Positions 23,826-33,756 of a DNA stretch of 64,000 bases are shown here, piece by piece. The first letter of the stretch is position 1; the number at the start of each line of letters is the position of its first letter. The DNA is from Burkholderiaceae bacterium (GTDB taxonomy: Bacteria > Pseudomonadota > Gammaproteobacteria > Burkholderiales > Burkholderiaceae_C): contig CAKKRJ010000004.1 of NCBI GenBank assembly GCA_919902775.1, positions 124,001 to 188,000 on the forward strand, read 5' to 3'. The position numbers and the translations under genes were made by a program. Under the pieces are notes generated by a model. It was given only the letters and a program-made list of their open reading frames with translations, made no database searches and was not told where the DNA came from.

Positions 23826-26252
23826 TCAGGCGCTGGCCTGCACCTGCGCCTGCAGTCTGGCCAGCGTGGTCTCGATTTCCGACTTCAAGGCCTTCTGGGA
23901 CATGGGCTTGGAGACATAGCCATCGGCGCCCGCCGCGATGAAACGCTCCCGGTCGCCCGTCATGGCGTGCGCGGTCACCATCAGTACGGGCGTATGCAGC
24001 CCCGTACCGGCCTCTTGTGCACGCAGTTGCCGCAAGGCCGTCAGCCCGTCCATGACCGGCATCATCACGTCCATCAAGACCACATCAAAACGCTCCTGGG
24101 CCAAGCGGTCCAAGGCCTGCTGGCCATCGGACACCATGGTGCAGCGGTAACCCATGCGCGCAAGCATGATTTCGGCCAGCTTGCGGTTGATGTCATGGTC
24201 TTCCACCAACAGCACCGAGTGGCTCAAGTCACGCTCCTCCCCTGGCGCAGCAGGCACCTGCGTTTCAGGCGATGTCTCGGCCAAAGGCAACAGGTGGGGC
24301 TGCGTCACCTGTTGCGCAGGCAAGGTGACCACAAAGCTGGCCCCCAGCCCAGGGCGGCCCTCGGCCGTGATGTAGCCCCCCATCAGCTGCACCAAACTGC
24401 GGGTGATGGCCAGGCCCAGGCCCGTGCCCCCAAAAGACCGTGTCACCGAACCGTCGGCCTGGGTGAACGGGCTGAACAAGGCTTCCGTGCGCTCGGGATC
24501 AAAGCCGATGCCCGTGTCGATGATGCTGATGCGCAAAAGCGCCGGCTGCGTGTCCACGACAGGCAACATTTCGGTTTTGACGGTGACCGCGCCCTGGTCC
24601 GTGAACTTGATGGCGTTGCCAATCAGGTTGTTCAGCACCTGGCGCATGCGCACCGGGTCCATCCACAACAGCTCGGGGACCTCGGGGGACATGTCCAAAT
24701 GCAAGTCCACACCCTTGCCGTTTGCCAGTTGTTGCAGCGACCTGGCGGTTTGCGTCACCAACTGCGTCGGGTTGACCTCAAGCAGCTCCAGCTCCAGCGC
24801 CTTGGCTTCGATCTTGGAAAAATCCAGGATCTCGTTGATGATTTGCAGCAAATGGTTGGCCGAGTCGCGCGCCAAGGTCAAATACTCTTTTTGCAGTGCC
24901 GGCGATGGCGTGTCCAACGCCAACTCGGTCATGCCCACAATGCCGTTCATGGGCGTGCGGATTTCATGGCTCATGTTGGCCAAAAACTCACCACGCATGC
25001 GGTTGGCCTGCTCGGCTTTGTCCCTGGCCTCGACCAGCAGGTTTTGCGCGTTCTGGATGGCCGTGAAATCCTGCATGACACCGACGAAAAAGTGCTCGTT
25101 GTCCAGGCGGGTTTCGCTGATCGTCACCCGTACCGGGAACAAGCTGCCATCACATCTGCGGCCCTTGAGCACGCGCGGCTGGTTCATCAAATTTCTCTCA
25201 CCCGTGCTCAGATAGCGGTCCATGTAATGGTCGTGCTGATTCCGGTCGGCATCGCCCATCAGCAGGTTCAACTTCTGCCCCATCAGTTCGTGCATGGGGT
25301 AGCCAAAGATGGTGGCGGTGGCATCGTTGCATTGGACGATTTTTCCGTGGGCGTCGGCCACCACAATCGCTTCGGGCACCGATTTGAAAATGCTGTGCAA
25401 CTTGCTCTCGCTCAGACGCAGGTGCCTGTCCACCTGCTCCCGTTCAGCGATTTCTTCACTCAGCTGGCGGATCGCCATTTGCCGCTCTTCCGACAAACGG
25501 TGGGAGGTCAAAAGTGCCGTACGGATGCGACGGACAGAAAACCAGATCAACAACAAACCCAGAAACAGCAAGACCAGCAACACCACAAAGGTGCGGGTCA
25601 GCACCCCGGTGCTGGCCACTTGCCATTGAGACACGGGCAAAACCACTTCCAACGCTCCGCGCACGTCCCCCACTTGCCAGTCGGTTTTTGGTGAGCCGGG
25701 ATAACTGTTGTGACAAGCGACGCAACTGGGCAGCATGCGGTCGGCTTGGGCGAAACGCAGCACCCGGCTGCCGTTTTGAACTTCTTCGCGCACAAATGGC
25801 TGGTTGGGCCGCGCCTTCAGATGCGTCAGCGCCTGCTTTTGAAAGTCGTCCAACGACCGCTCGGCCACGCGCCAGGGAAAGGGCTGGTCACTGTACAAAC
25901 GCACTTGCGTGCCGCCATCGACTTTGGACAGGTAATGCCCGAGATCGATCGTCAAGGTGGCAGGCAAGGGCAAGGCGTTGTCGCGGTCCTTGTAGTCGTG
26001 CGTGACTTCCATGCCGCCGTGCAGGGCGCGCGGCACCAACTCTTGGGTGTAAAAGTTGCGAAACTGGGTGATGGACGCCGCGTGGGTCTGGGCGCTTTCG
26101 GTGGCGTATTGCCGCACCATGGCCTCGCTGGACTGGTAGGTGTAGAGCACCACCCACAGCCCCATGGCGATCAGCACGCCCCCCAGACATTCCATAGGCC
26201 AGCGCCGCAGCAGCTGCCGAATCCAGTAAATCAGACGTTGGGGAGCATTCAC
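23826..26252 (-). CDS. Hybrid sensor histidine kinase with Tll0287-like haem sensor domain
   Basis: The predicted 808-residue protein starts with GTG. A membrane helix (about 18-38) precedes a periplasmic Tll0287-like (DUF3365) domain. This domain has a c-type haem motif C-V-A-C-H near residue 175 within the context LPSCVACHNSYPG. A second helix (about 218-240) follows, then a coiled linker, a PAS domain (about 285-405), HisKA with H-box SHEIRTPMNG near 430, HATPase_c (NLIGNAIKF, DTGIGFD, GGTGLGLAI), and a receiver domain with VLLVEDHDINRK and phospho-Asp in VVLMDVMMP near 734. The likely input is redox state or a small gas. No separate response regulator is adjacent. Confidence 0.92.
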   Translation of the reverse strand: MNAPQRLIYWIRQLLRRWPMECLGGVLIAMGLWVVLYTYQSSEAMVRQYATESAQTHAASITQFRNFYTQELVPRALHGGMEVTHDYKDRDNALPLPATLTIDLGHYLSKVDGGTQVRLYSDQPFPWRVAERSLDDFQKQALTHLKARPNQPFVREEVQNGSRVLRFAQADRMLPSCVACHNSYPGSPKTDWQVGDVRGALEVVLPVSQWQVASTGVLTRTFVVLLVLLFLGLLLIWFSVRRIRTALLTSHRLSEERQMAIRQLSEEIAEREQVDRHLRLSESKLHSIFKSVPEAIVVADAHGKIVQCNDATATIFGYPMHELMGQKLNLLMGDADRNQHDHYMDRYLSTGERNLMNQPRVLKGRRCDGSLFPVRVTISETRLDNEHFFVGVMQDFTAIQNAQNLLVEARDKAEQANRMRGEFLANMSHEIRTPMNGIVGMTELALDTPSPALQKEYLTLARDSANHLLQIINEILDFSKIEAKALELELLEVNPTQLVTQTARSLQQLANGKGVDLHLDMSPEVPELLWMDPVRMRQVLNNLIGNAIKFTDQGAVTVKTEMLPVVDTQPALLRISIIDTGIGFDPERTEALFSPFTQADGSVTRSFGGTGLGLAITRSLVQLMGGYITAEGRPGLGASFVVTLPAQQVTQPHLLPLAETSPETQVPAAPGEERDLSHSVLLVEDHDINRKLAEIMLARMGYRCTMVSDGQQALDRLAQERFDVVLMDVMMPVMDGLTALRQLRAQEAGTGLHTPVLMVTAHAMTGDRERFIAAGADGYVSKPMSQKALKSEIETTLARLQAQVQASA

Positions 26253-26272
26253 TTTGTATCCTGGTTACAAAG
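26250..26272 (-). promoter_or_regulatory. Hairpin over the ribosome binding site of the histidine kinase
   Basis: On the minus strand CTTTGTA and TACAAAG form a perfect 7-bp stem with loop ACCAGGA. The loop holds the AGGA ribosome site six bases before the GTG start, and the last stem base is the first base of that start codon. The structure could limit initiation or act as a short operator on DNA. Either use is inference. Confidence 0.55.
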
Positions 26273-26371
26273 CGAATGATAACAACGAACACCGAAGCAC
26301 TCTTCTCAAAAACAAGCGGGGTATTCCCACCTCAACCACAGGCCAACAAGTGACCTTATCAGCCTGCGCCC

Positions 26372-27460
26372 TCAGGTGTCCTTGCTGACCTTGATGGAGG
26401 GGAACTTGCTCGAAAAGTCCTTGGCCTTGGCCGCGATTTTGACCGCCACCTGGCGGGCCACCGATTTGTAGATCTGCGCCACTTCGCTGTCTGGATCAAA
26501 CACCACCGTGGGTTTGCCGCTGTCGGCCTGCAAACGGATTTGCATGTCCAAAGGCAAAGCGCCCAGGTAATCCATGCCGTATTCGGCGGCCATCTTCTTG
26601 CCGCCGTCGGCACCAAAAATGTGTTCCACATGGCCGCAATTCGTGCAGACGTGCACCGCCATGTTCTCGACCAGGCCCAGAATCGGCACGCCGACTTTTT
26701 CGAACATCTTGACGCCCTTCTTGGCGTCCAGCAGCGCGATGTCTTGCGGCGTGGTCACGATCACCGCCCCTGTCATGGGCACGCGCTGGCTCAAGGTGAG
26801 TTGGATGTCGCCGGTGCCGGGCGGCATGTCCACGATCAAATAATCGAGTTCTTTCCAGTTCGTCTGGCGCAACAACTGCTCCAGCGCCTGGGTGGCCATG
26901 GGGCCACGCCAGATCATGGCTTCGTCGGCGGCGACCAGAAAACCGATCGACATGACCTGCACACCATAGTTCTCCAACGGCTCCATGGTCTGGCCATCTT
27001 CGCTCTCAGGACGCCCCTCAATGCCCATCATCATGGGCTGGCTGGGGCCGTAGATGTCGGCATCCAGCAGGCCGACCTTGGCCCCTTCGGCCGCCAGCGC
27101 CAGCGCCAGGTTGACGGCGGTGGTGCTCTTGCCCACCCCGCCTTTGCCCGATGCCACGGCCACAATGTTCTTCACCTGCGGCAGCAGGGCCACGCCGCGC
27201 TGGGCGGCATGGGCGGTGATCTTGCTGCTCAGGTTGGCCGACACATTGGCCACGCCCGCCACACTCTTGGCCGCAGCAATCAGCGCCTGGCGCAGCGCTG
27301 GAATCTGGCTTTTGGCCGGATAGCCCAACTCCACATCGAACGCCACGTCGCCGCCCTCCACTTGCAAGTTCTTCAAGGATTTGGTGGAAACGAAGTCTTT
27401 GCCCGTGTTCGGGTCGATGACGGTTTGCAAAGCTTGGAGGAGTTGTTCTGGGCTGGCCAT
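26372..27460 (-). CDS. mrp: Iron-sulfur cluster carrier protein, Mrp/ApbC family
   Basis: The predicted protein has 362 residues from the ATG at 27460 (MASPEQLLQALQTVIDP). The longer frame overlaps the divergent patatin gene and is unlikely. The N-terminal MIP18-like domain (about 1-80) is followed by the ParA/MinD-type ATPase with deviant P-loop GKGGVGKSTTAVNLALAL near 105, DADIYGPSQPMMMG, DMPPGTGDIQLTLSQ and the cluster-binding CTNCGH near 275. It binds and transfers Fe-S clusters in the cytoplasm. It is divergent from the patatin gene, with a 91-base shared intergenic region. Confidence 0.95.
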   Translation of the reverse strand: MASPEQLLQALQTVIDPNTGKDFVSTKSLKNLQVEGGDVAFDVELGYPAKSQIPALRQALIAAAKSVAGVANVSANLSSKITAHAAQRGVALLPQVKNIVAVASGKGGVGKSTTAVNLALALAAEGAKVGLLDADIYGPSQPMMMGIEGRPESEDGQTMEPLENYGVQVMSIGFLVAADEAMIWRGPMATQALEQLLRQTNWKELDYLIVDMPPGTGDIQLTLSQRVPMTGAVIVTTPQDIALLDAKKGVKMFEKVGVPILGLVENMAVHVCTNCGHVEHIFGADGGKKMAAEYGMDYLGALPLDMQIRLQADSGKPTVVFDPDSEVAQIYKSVARQVAVKIAAKAKDFSSKFPSIKVSKDT

Positions 27461-27551
27461 GGGAAAAATCCACAAAAAATGATGCACGAGTCTACCTAAG
27501 CGCGGGTGTCCCCTGATTGCCCGAGGTTGAAACCTCACTAGGATCAAGCAC

Positions 27552-28739
27552 ATGACCCAAACGACCGGCTTGATACTTTCTGGTGGCGGTGCACGAGCGG
27601 CTTACCAAGTGGGGGTGCTGGCCGGCATTGCCCGCATGCGGCGTGCAGCAGGCGCAGCCCACGGCAACCCGTTTCCTGTGATCTCGGGCACGTCAGCGGG
27701 CGCGATCAATGCGGCTTTTTTGGCCTGCAACGCCGACAACTTTGACGCAGCGATGGACGATCTGGTCGAGGTCTGGCGACACTTCCAAGTCGAACAGGTG
27801 TACCGCTCGGATGTGCTGGGCATGGTCCGTTCCGGTGCGCGCTGGCTGTCTTTGTTGTCACTGGGTTGGCTGATCACACAAAAACGCTTTCGGCCCAAAT
27901 CCTTGCTGGACAACAATCCCTTGAGTGAGTTGCTGCAAAAGCGCATCGATCTGGCCCGCCTGCCGGCACTCCTGCAAGCCGGTCATTTGCGCGCCCTGGC
28001 CATCACGGCGTCGAGTTACAGCACCGGCGAGCACATGACCTTCTACGACAGCTGCCACTCTGTCGACCCCTGGGTCAGAAACCAGCGGCTGGCCCAGCAT
28101 GGCCGACTGTCACACCAGCACTTGTTGGCCAGTTCGGCCATTCCATTCATTTTCCCGGCCATGCAACTCTGTGGCCCACAAGGCAACGCTTACTTTGGCG
28201 ATGGCTCCATGCGGCAGACGGCACCCATCTCGCCCGCCATCCATTTGGGCGCCAGCAAGATCTTGGTGATCGGGGCGGGCCGCATGCTGGAGCCCAAAAA
28301 CCTGTCCACTGAAGAGCCCACCTACCCGTCCCTCGCGCACATTGCAGGCCACGCCTTGTCCAGCATTTTTCTGGATTCACTGGCCGTCGATGTGGAACGC
28401 ATGCAGCGCATCAACCAGACCTTGAAGCTCATTCCAGAGGAAAAACGCCAAGGCACCCATCTGCGCCATGTGGAACTGTTGCTGATCGCCCCATCTCAGC
28501 GGCTGGACGTGATTGCCGCCCGACATGCCGACGCCTTGCCGCAAACCGTCAAAAGCCTGTTGCGCACTTTAGGGGCCAGCCCCGCCACATTTCAGGACAA
28601 GGGCCAAGGCAATGCCTTGGTCAGCTACCTGTTGTTTGAAGCCGGTTACACACGCGAGCTCATTGCCCTGGGCGAGGCCGATGCACTGGCCCAGCAAGAC
28701 GACATCCATGAATTTTTCGGCTGGCCCCCCAGAACCTGA
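27552..28739 (+). CDS. Patatin-like phospholipase family protein
   Basis: The predicted protein has 395 residues. The N-terminal patatin fold shows the oxyanion glycines LSGGGARAAYQVGVL, the nucleophile elbow SGTSAGAINAAFLA (G-T-S-A-G) and the catalytic Asp in YFGDGSMRQTAPIS. This predicts a Ser-Asp dyad lipid acyl hydrolase. No signal peptide is apparent, so action on cytoplasmic-face lipids is likely. The C-terminal third (SLAHIAGHALSSIFLDSL onward) matches the DUF3336-less bacterial type often found in proteobacteria. It is read divergently from mrp and followed by metG. Confidence 0.9.
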   Translation: MTQTTGLILSGGGARAAYQVGVLAGIARMRRAAGAAHGNPFPVISGTSAGAINAAFLACNADNFDAAMDDLVEVWRHFQVEQVYRSDVLGMVRSGARWLSLLSLGWLITQKRFRPKSLLDNNPLSELLQKRIDLARLPALLQAGHLRALAITASSYSTGEHMTFYDSCHSVDPWVRNQRLAQHGRLSHQHLLASSAIPFIFPAMQLCGPQGNAYFGDGSMRQTAPISPAIHLGASKILVIGAGRMLEPKNLSTEEPTYPSLAHIAGHALSSIFLDSLAVDVERMQRINQTLKLIPEEKRQGTHLRHVELLLIAPSQRLDVIAARHADALPQTVKSLLRTLGASPATFQDKGQGNALVSYLLFEAGYTRELIALGEADALAQQDDIHEFFGWPPRT

Positions 28740-28841
28740 CGTCCCGAAGGTGTCCACCGGCCACCGCAAAGCACGGTTTGCACGGCTTGCTGAACGACTA
28801 AAATCAAAAGCTTGCCATCCAGGCTGACTGCCACTTCCAAC

Positions 28842-30923
28842 ATGACCCAGCGCCAACTTTTTGTCACCACCGCCTTGCCTTACGCCAATGGCAACTTCCA
28901 CATCGGCCACATCATGGAATACATCCAGGCCGACATCTGGGTGCGATTCCAGCGCATGCAGGGCAGCCAGGTCAATTTTGTGGGCGCTGACGACACACAC
29001 GGCGCACCCATCATGATTGCCGCCGAAAAGGCGGGCAAGACACCGCAGCAGTTTGTGGCCGACATTGCAGCAGGTCGCAAACCCTATCTGGATGGCTTTC
29101 ACATCGCTTTTGACAACTGGCACAGCACCGACGCACCAGAAAACCACGATCTGGCCCGCCAGATTTACCGCGACTTGCGCGACATTCCCGAATCCGAAGG
29201 CGGCTCGCTCATTGAAGTGCGTGCGGTGGAACAGTTCTTTGACCCTGAAAAGAACATGTTCCTGCCCGACCGCTTCATCAAGGGCGAATGCCCCAAGTGC
29301 CACAGCAAGGACCAGTACGGCGACAACTGCGAAGTCTGTGGCGCGGTGTACGCCCCCACCGACCTGATCAACCCGTTTTCAGCCCTGTCGGGTGCCAAAC
29401 CCGAGTTGAAGACCTCGGAACACTTTTTCTTCAAACTGTCCGACCCCCGCTGCGTCGTTTTTCTGAGCCAGTGGACACAAGACGGCAAACTGCAAACCGA
29501 GGTGGCCAACAAGGTCAAGGAATGGTTCAGCGTGCGCACCAACCCGGACGGCAGCACCAGCGAAGGTCTGGGCGACTGGGACATTTCGCGGGACGCGCCT
29601 TATTTCGGCATCGAGATCCCCGACGCACCGGGCAAGTACTTTTATGTGTGGCTCGACGCCCCCGTGGGCTACCTGGCTTCGCTCAAGAACCTGCTCGACC
29701 GCCGCGGCGAAGACTACGCCGCCTACATGGCCAACCCGAATCTGGAGCAGATCCACTTCATTGGCAAGGACATCGTCACCTTCCACACCCTGTTCTGGCC
29801 TGCCATGCTGCACTTTTCTGGCCGCAAGACGCCCAACAAAGTCAACGTGCACGGCTTTTTGACGGTGAACAACGGCGAAAAAATGAGCAAGAGCCGGGGC
29901 ACAGGCCTGGACCCGCTCAAGTATTTAAGCCTGGGCATGAACCCGGAGTGGCTGCGTTACTACCTGGCAGCCAAGCTGTCGGGCCGCAACGAGGACATCG
30001 ACTTCAATGCCGAAGACTTCATGGCGCGGGTCAACGCCGACCTGGTGGGCAAGTTCATCAACATCGCCTCGCGCTCGGCCGGTTTCATTGCCAAGCGTTT
30101 TGACGGCCAGCTGGGCGCGGTCAGTGCCGACGGCCAAGCCCTGCTGGCCGCGCTGCAAGGTCTGGCCCCCACGGTGGCCGCGTTTTACGAAGAGCGTGAA
30201 TACGCCAAAGCCCTGCGCGAAGTCATGCTGCTGGCCGACAAAGTCAACGCCTATGTGGACCAGAACAAACCCTGGGAGCTGGCCAAGCAAGAAGGCATGG
30301 ACACGCGCCTGCACGACGTGTGCACCGCCTGCATCGAAGCCTTCCGCCTGCTCACACTCCTGCTCAAGCCGGTGCTGCCCGCTTTGGCCGCGCAGGTCGA
30401 AGTTTTCCTGAACGTTGCGCCATTCACCTTTGCCCAGGCGCAAAGCCTGCTGGGCGCGGGTCACCGCATCAACGCCTACCAGCACCTGATGCAGCGTGTG
30501 GACGCCAAGCAACTCGACGCCCTGTTTGAAGCGCCTGAACCGGTGGCCCCCGTGCTGATCCCCGGCGGCGAAGAAATTGCCCCCACCATCTCCATCGACG
30601 ACTTTGCCAAGATCGATCTGCGCATCGCCAAAATCGTCCACTGCGAACCGGTGGAAGGTTCGGTCAAACTGCTGCGCCTGACCCTGGACGTGGGCGAGGG
30701 ACGCACACGCAATGTCTTTTCAGGCATCGCCAGCATGTACAAGCCCGAAGACCTGATCGGCCAACTCACGGTGGTGGTGGCCAACCTGGCCCCGCGCAAG
30801 ATGAAGTTTGGCGTGTCCGAGGGCATGGTGCTGGCCGCCAGCCATGCCGATGAAAAAACCGCCTCCGGCATCCATGTGCTGCATCCCTGGCCCGGCGCCC
30901 AACCCGGCATGCGGATTCACTGA
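28842..30923 (+). CDS. metG: Methionyl-tRNA synthetase
   Basis: The predicted protein has 693 residues from the ATG at 28842 ([17 protein letters not shown]). It charges tRNA-Met. The class I signature HIGH is at [10 protein letters not shown] and KMSKS at [13 protein letters not shown] near residue 345. The zinc-binding knuckle has C-P-K-C and C-E-V-C pairs near 147-165. The anticodon-binding domain includes [19 protein letters not shown]. The last 110 residues are the tRNA-binding OB fold ([20 protein letters not shown]) that makes the enzyme a dimer. Length is normal for the two-domain form. Confidence 0.97.
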   Translation: MTQRQLFVTTALPYANGNFHIGHIMEYIQADIWVRFQRMQGSQVNFVGADDTHGAPIMIAAEKAGKTPQQFVADIAAGRKPYLDGFHIAFDNWHSTDAPENHDLARQIYRDLRDIPESEGGSLIEVRAVEQFFDPEKNMFLPDRFIKGECPKCHSKDQYGDNCEVCGAVYAPTDLINPFSALSGAKPELKTSEHFFFKLSDPRCVVFLSQWTQDGKLQTEVANKVKEWFSVRTNPDGSTSEGLGDWDISRDAPYFGIEIPDAPGKYFYVWLDAPVGYLASLKNLLDRRGEDYAAYMANPNLEQIHFIGKDIVTFHTLFWPAMLHFSGRKTPNKVNVHGFLTVNNGEKMSKSRGTGLDPLKYLSLGMNPEWLRYYLAAKLSGRNEDIDFNAEDFMARVNADLVGKFINIASRSAGFIAKRFDGQLGAVSADGQALLAALQGLAPTVAAFYEEREYAKALREVMLLADKVNAYVDQNKPWELAKQEGMDTRLHDVCTACIEAFRLLTLLLKPVLPALAAQVEVFLNVAPFTFAQAQSLLGAGHRINAYQHLMQRVDAKQLDALFEAPEPVAPVLIPGGEEIAPTISIDDFAKIDLRIAKIVHCEPVEGSVKLLRLTLDVGEGRTRNVFSGIASMYKPEDLIGQLTVVVANLAPRKMKFGVSEGMVLAASHADEKTASGIHVLHPWPGAQPGMRIH

Positions 30924-30952
30924 CCTGTTCAACCCACCCAAGAACGCTGCAC

Positions 30953-31690
30953 ATGTTTCCCCTGATCCGTGGATGGACCGATGTACGGCGCAGCCCTGCG
31001 GCCAATCTGCGCCTGGGGCTGGTCCTGAGCTTTGTGGCGGGTGCCACCAATGCGGGCGGCTTTCTGGCCGTGGGCAGCTACACCTCGCACATGACGGGCA
31101 TCGTGTCTTCGGTCGCAGACGATTTGGTGCTGGGCCACTTCACTTTGGCGTTGGTGGGCATCGCCTGCCTGCTGACCTTTGTGGCCGGTGCCATGTGCAC
31201 CGCCATCATGGTCAACTGGGGCCTGCGCCAGCAACTGCGCAGCAGCTACAGCCTGCCCTTGCTGCTCGAATCCTTTGCCTTGTTGGTGTTCGGTCTGTTT
31301 GGGGCCGCCATTGCGGCCTGGTCCCAGGTGTTTTTGCCCCTCACGGTGGTGTTGCTGAGTTTCATCATGGGTTTGCAAAACGCGGTCATCACCAAAATTT
31401 CCAAAGCCGAAATCCGCACCACCCACGTCACGGGCTTGGTGACCGACATCGGCATTGAATTGGGCAAATGGGTCTACCTCAACCGTTTGGAAACGCCCAT
31501 ACCGGTGCTGGCCAACCGGGAGCGTCTGAAGATACACACCGGTTTGGTCACGGGCTTCCTGGTGGGCGGATTGACCGGGGCGCTCGGTTTCAAATACCTG
31601 GGCTATGTGACCACCGTGCCCTTGGCCGGCTTGCTTTGGTTGCTGAGCCTGCGCCCCTTGCTCGACGACTTGCGTCAGCGAGCCACCTGA
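30953..31690 (+). CDS. YoaK family protein (DUF1275), inner membrane
   Basis: The predicted 245-residue protein has six to seven hydrophobic helices. It shows the DUF1275 features FVAGATNAGGFLAVGSYTSHMTGIVSS, MGLQNAVITKISKAEIRTTHVTGLVTDIGIELG and a C-terminal FLVGGLTGALGFKYLG. The family is a widespread group of small membrane proteins with unproven transport function. It starts 29 bases after metG, so it may be co-transcribed with it, and it is followed by the SulP gene. Confidence 0.9.
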   Translation: MFPLIRGWTDVRRSPAANLRLGLVLSFVAGATNAGGFLAVGSYTSHMTGIVSSVADDLVLGHFTLALVGIACLLTFVAGAMCTAIMVNWGLRQQLRSSYSLPLLLESFALLVFGLFGAAIAAWSQVFLPLTVVLLSFIMGLQNAVITKISKAEIRTTHVTGLVTDIGIELGKWVYLNRLETPIPVLANRERLKIHTGLVTGFLVGGLTGALGFKYLGYVTTVPLAGLLWLLSLRPLLDDLRQRAT

Positions 31691-31730
31691 TTTTTCAAGC
31701 CCTGGACGGAATGCTTCTTCCCCCAACACC

Positions 31731-33410
31731 ATGAACTGGCAGCAAGCACCCCACTTTTTCAGGCCCCGCCTGCTGGACAGCCTGGCAGGCTACAACCGCC
31801 AACGGCTCATGCAAGACATGGGCGCAGGCATCGCCGTCGGGATCGTCGCCTTGCCGCTGGCCATGGCCTTTGCCATCGCTTCGGGCCTCAAACCCGAAGC
31901 GGGCTTGTTCACGGCCATCATTGCCGGCTTTCTGACCTCGGCCCTGGGCGGCAGCCGTGTGCAAATTGGCGGTCCTGCGGGCGCCTTCATTGTCATTGTT
32001 TACGGCATCGTCGAGCGCTATGGTCTGGCCAACCTGATCCTGGCCACCGCCATGTCGGGCGTGCTGTTGTTTTTGATGGGCTTATTCAGACTGGGCACCT
32101 TGATCCGTTTCATCCCGGTAGCGGTCGTGATCGGCTTCACCAACGGCATTGCGGTCTTGATCATGCTGTCACAAATCAAGGATTTGATGGGTCTCAAAGT
32201 CCAGGCCATGCCCGCAGATTTTTTCGGCATGCTCCACGTGCTGAGCGAGAACTTGCACACCACCAACCTGGCCGCCTTGTTGGTGGCCCTGGGCTCCTTG
32301 TCGCTGTTGGTGGGCTGGATGCGGCTGGGACGCCGACTGGAGGCCACCGCCTACCGCTGGGTCAGCATGGTGCCGGGCTCCATCATCGCGCTGCTGTTTG
32401 CCACGCTGGCCTGTCTGGGCCTGTCCTTGCCGGTGGAAACCATCGGCAGCAAATTCGGCGGCATACCGGCCAGCCTGCCCAGCTTCCAATGGCCAGCGTT
32501 CAGCTGGGACAGCGCGCGTTTCCTGCTCATGCCCACGCTGACCCTGACCTTGCTGGGGGCCATTGAATCGCTGCTGTGCGCCCGCATTACCGACAGCATG
32601 ATTGGCGACCGCAACAACCCCAACCAGGAATTGATGGCCCAGGGCGTGGCCAATTTTGTGACCCCCTTCTTTGGGGGCATGCCCGCCACGGGCACGATTG
32701 CCCGCACCGTCACCAACATCCAAAGCGGTGGCACCAGCCCCATCTCGGGCATGGTGCACGCGCTGACCCTGCTGGCTGTGGTGCTGCTGGCTGCGCCCCT
32801 GGCCGGCCATATCCCCCTGGCCGCGCTGGCGGCCATCTTGTTGTTCGTGGCCTGGAACATGGGTGAATGGCGCGAGTTCTTGCTGCTGCGGCAGTACCGG
32901 CTGCCCTACCGCATCACCTTGCTGGCGGTGTTTTTCCTCACGGTGGTGTTTGACCTCACCGTGGCCGTGGAAGTGGGCCTGATCGCCGCCTGCCTGACCT
33001 TCATTTACCGCATCTCCAGCCTGAGCCGCAGCGAACCCGTCAGCCGCCTGGACCACCCGAGCCTCGCGGGACACGAAGCCGACATCCAGGCGTGGCGGCT
33101 CTATGGCGCCCTGTTTTTTGGTGCCGTCAAGCTGGTGGAGGAAATCGAAGACAAGACCAACACACCGGTGCTGGTGATCGATTTGAAAAACGTGATTTAC
33201 GTGGATTCATCCGGCGCCGATGCCCTGATGAACCTGATCGACACCTGCCGCAAAAAAGAAATCCAGTTGATCATTTGTGGTTTGTTGCACCAACCCCTGG
33301 ACATCGCCCGGCGCAGTGGCCTGCTGAACCATCTGGAAGGACAACTGGCGCCCGACCTGCCAGCAGGCATCCAGCAAGCCATCGGCCTGCTCAGACGTGC
33401 GGACCAGTAA
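31731..33410 (+). CDS. SulP family anion transporter with STAS domain
   Basis: The predicted 559-residue protein has the 14-segment SulP/SLC26 core followed by a cytoplasmic STAS domain (about 440-555). Typical segments are DMGAGIAVGIVALPLAMAFAIASGL, GGSRVQIGGPAGAFIVIV, GAIESLLCARITDSM, NQELMAQGVANFVTPFFGGMPATGTIARTVTNI and the STAS motif VIYVDSSGADALMNL. The cargo could be sulfate, bicarbonate or a dicarboxylate and cannot be settled by sight. It may form a unit with the upstream YoaK gene (40-base gap). Confidence 0.92.
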   Translation: MNWQQAPHFFRPRLLDSLAGYNRQRLMQDMGAGIAVGIVALPLAMAFAIASGLKPEAGLFTAIIAGFLTSALGGSRVQIGGPAGAFIVIVYGIVERYGLANLILATAMSGVLLFLMGLFRLGTLIRFIPVAVVIGFTNGIAVLIMLSQIKDLMGLKVQAMPADFFGMLHVLSENLHTTNLAALLVALGSLSLLVGWMRLGRRLEATAYRWVSMVPGSIIALLFATLACLGLSLPVETIGSKFGGIPASLPSFQWPAFSWDSARFLLMPTLTLTLLGAIESLLCARITDSMIGDRNNPNQELMAQGVANFVTPFFGGMPATGTIARTVTNIQSGGTSPISGMVHALTLLAVVLLAAPLAGHIPLAALAAILLFVAWNMGEWREFLLLRQYRLPYRITLLAVFFLTVVFDLTVAVEVGLIAACLTFIYRISSLSRSEPVSRLDHPSLAGHEADIQAWRLYGALFFGAVKLVEEIEDKTNTPVLVIDLKNVIYVDSSGADALMNLIDTCRKKEIQLIICGLLHQPLDIARRSGLLNHLEGQLAPDLPAGIQQAIGLLRRADQ

Positions 33411-33485
33411 AATGCGCCATTCGGGCTGGCGTGCACTGTGACCGCGCACCCTGTCCACTTCACTTTGCTTGCCAGAAAGCCCGTC

Positions 33486-33692
33486 ATGTCCATTTTCCGC
33501 CGTCCCGACTACACCTCAGACACCACCCAGTTCATCGAGCAGCTCAAGACGCAACGTCCGCAACTGGAAGCTGAGCAACGCCAAGGCCGCGCCTTGCTGT
33601 GGGAAAAGCCCGTCAACCGCGACGAGCAACAAGAATTCAAAGACGCACGCGTGGCCCAAAAGCCTTACGTTTACCAGACCCAAGCGTCCTGA
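33486..33692 (+). CDS. DUF3460 family small protein
   Basis: The predicted protein has 68 residues from the ATG at 33486 (MSIFRRPDYTSDTTQFIEQL). It is polar and helical, without a membrane segment. The sequence, size and position just before scpA match DUF3460, a small family of unknown function conserved in Burkholderiales. The longer upstream frame from 33438 adds residues not typical of the family. Confidence 0.85.
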   Translation: MSIFRRPDYTSDTTQFIEQLKTQRPQLEAEQRQGRALLWEKPVNRDEQQEFKDARVAQKPYVYQTQAS

Positions 33693-33756
33693 ATCCCCTG
33701 CTGAACGGTGCACGGGCTGACCGCCCTGCTCTGCCTTGTTCGCCATTGGCCCGCCC

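Noticed and set aside
23967..25694. 575-residue plus-strand open frame opposite the hybrid kinase
   Set aside because: Antisense shadow of the kinase; no family features.
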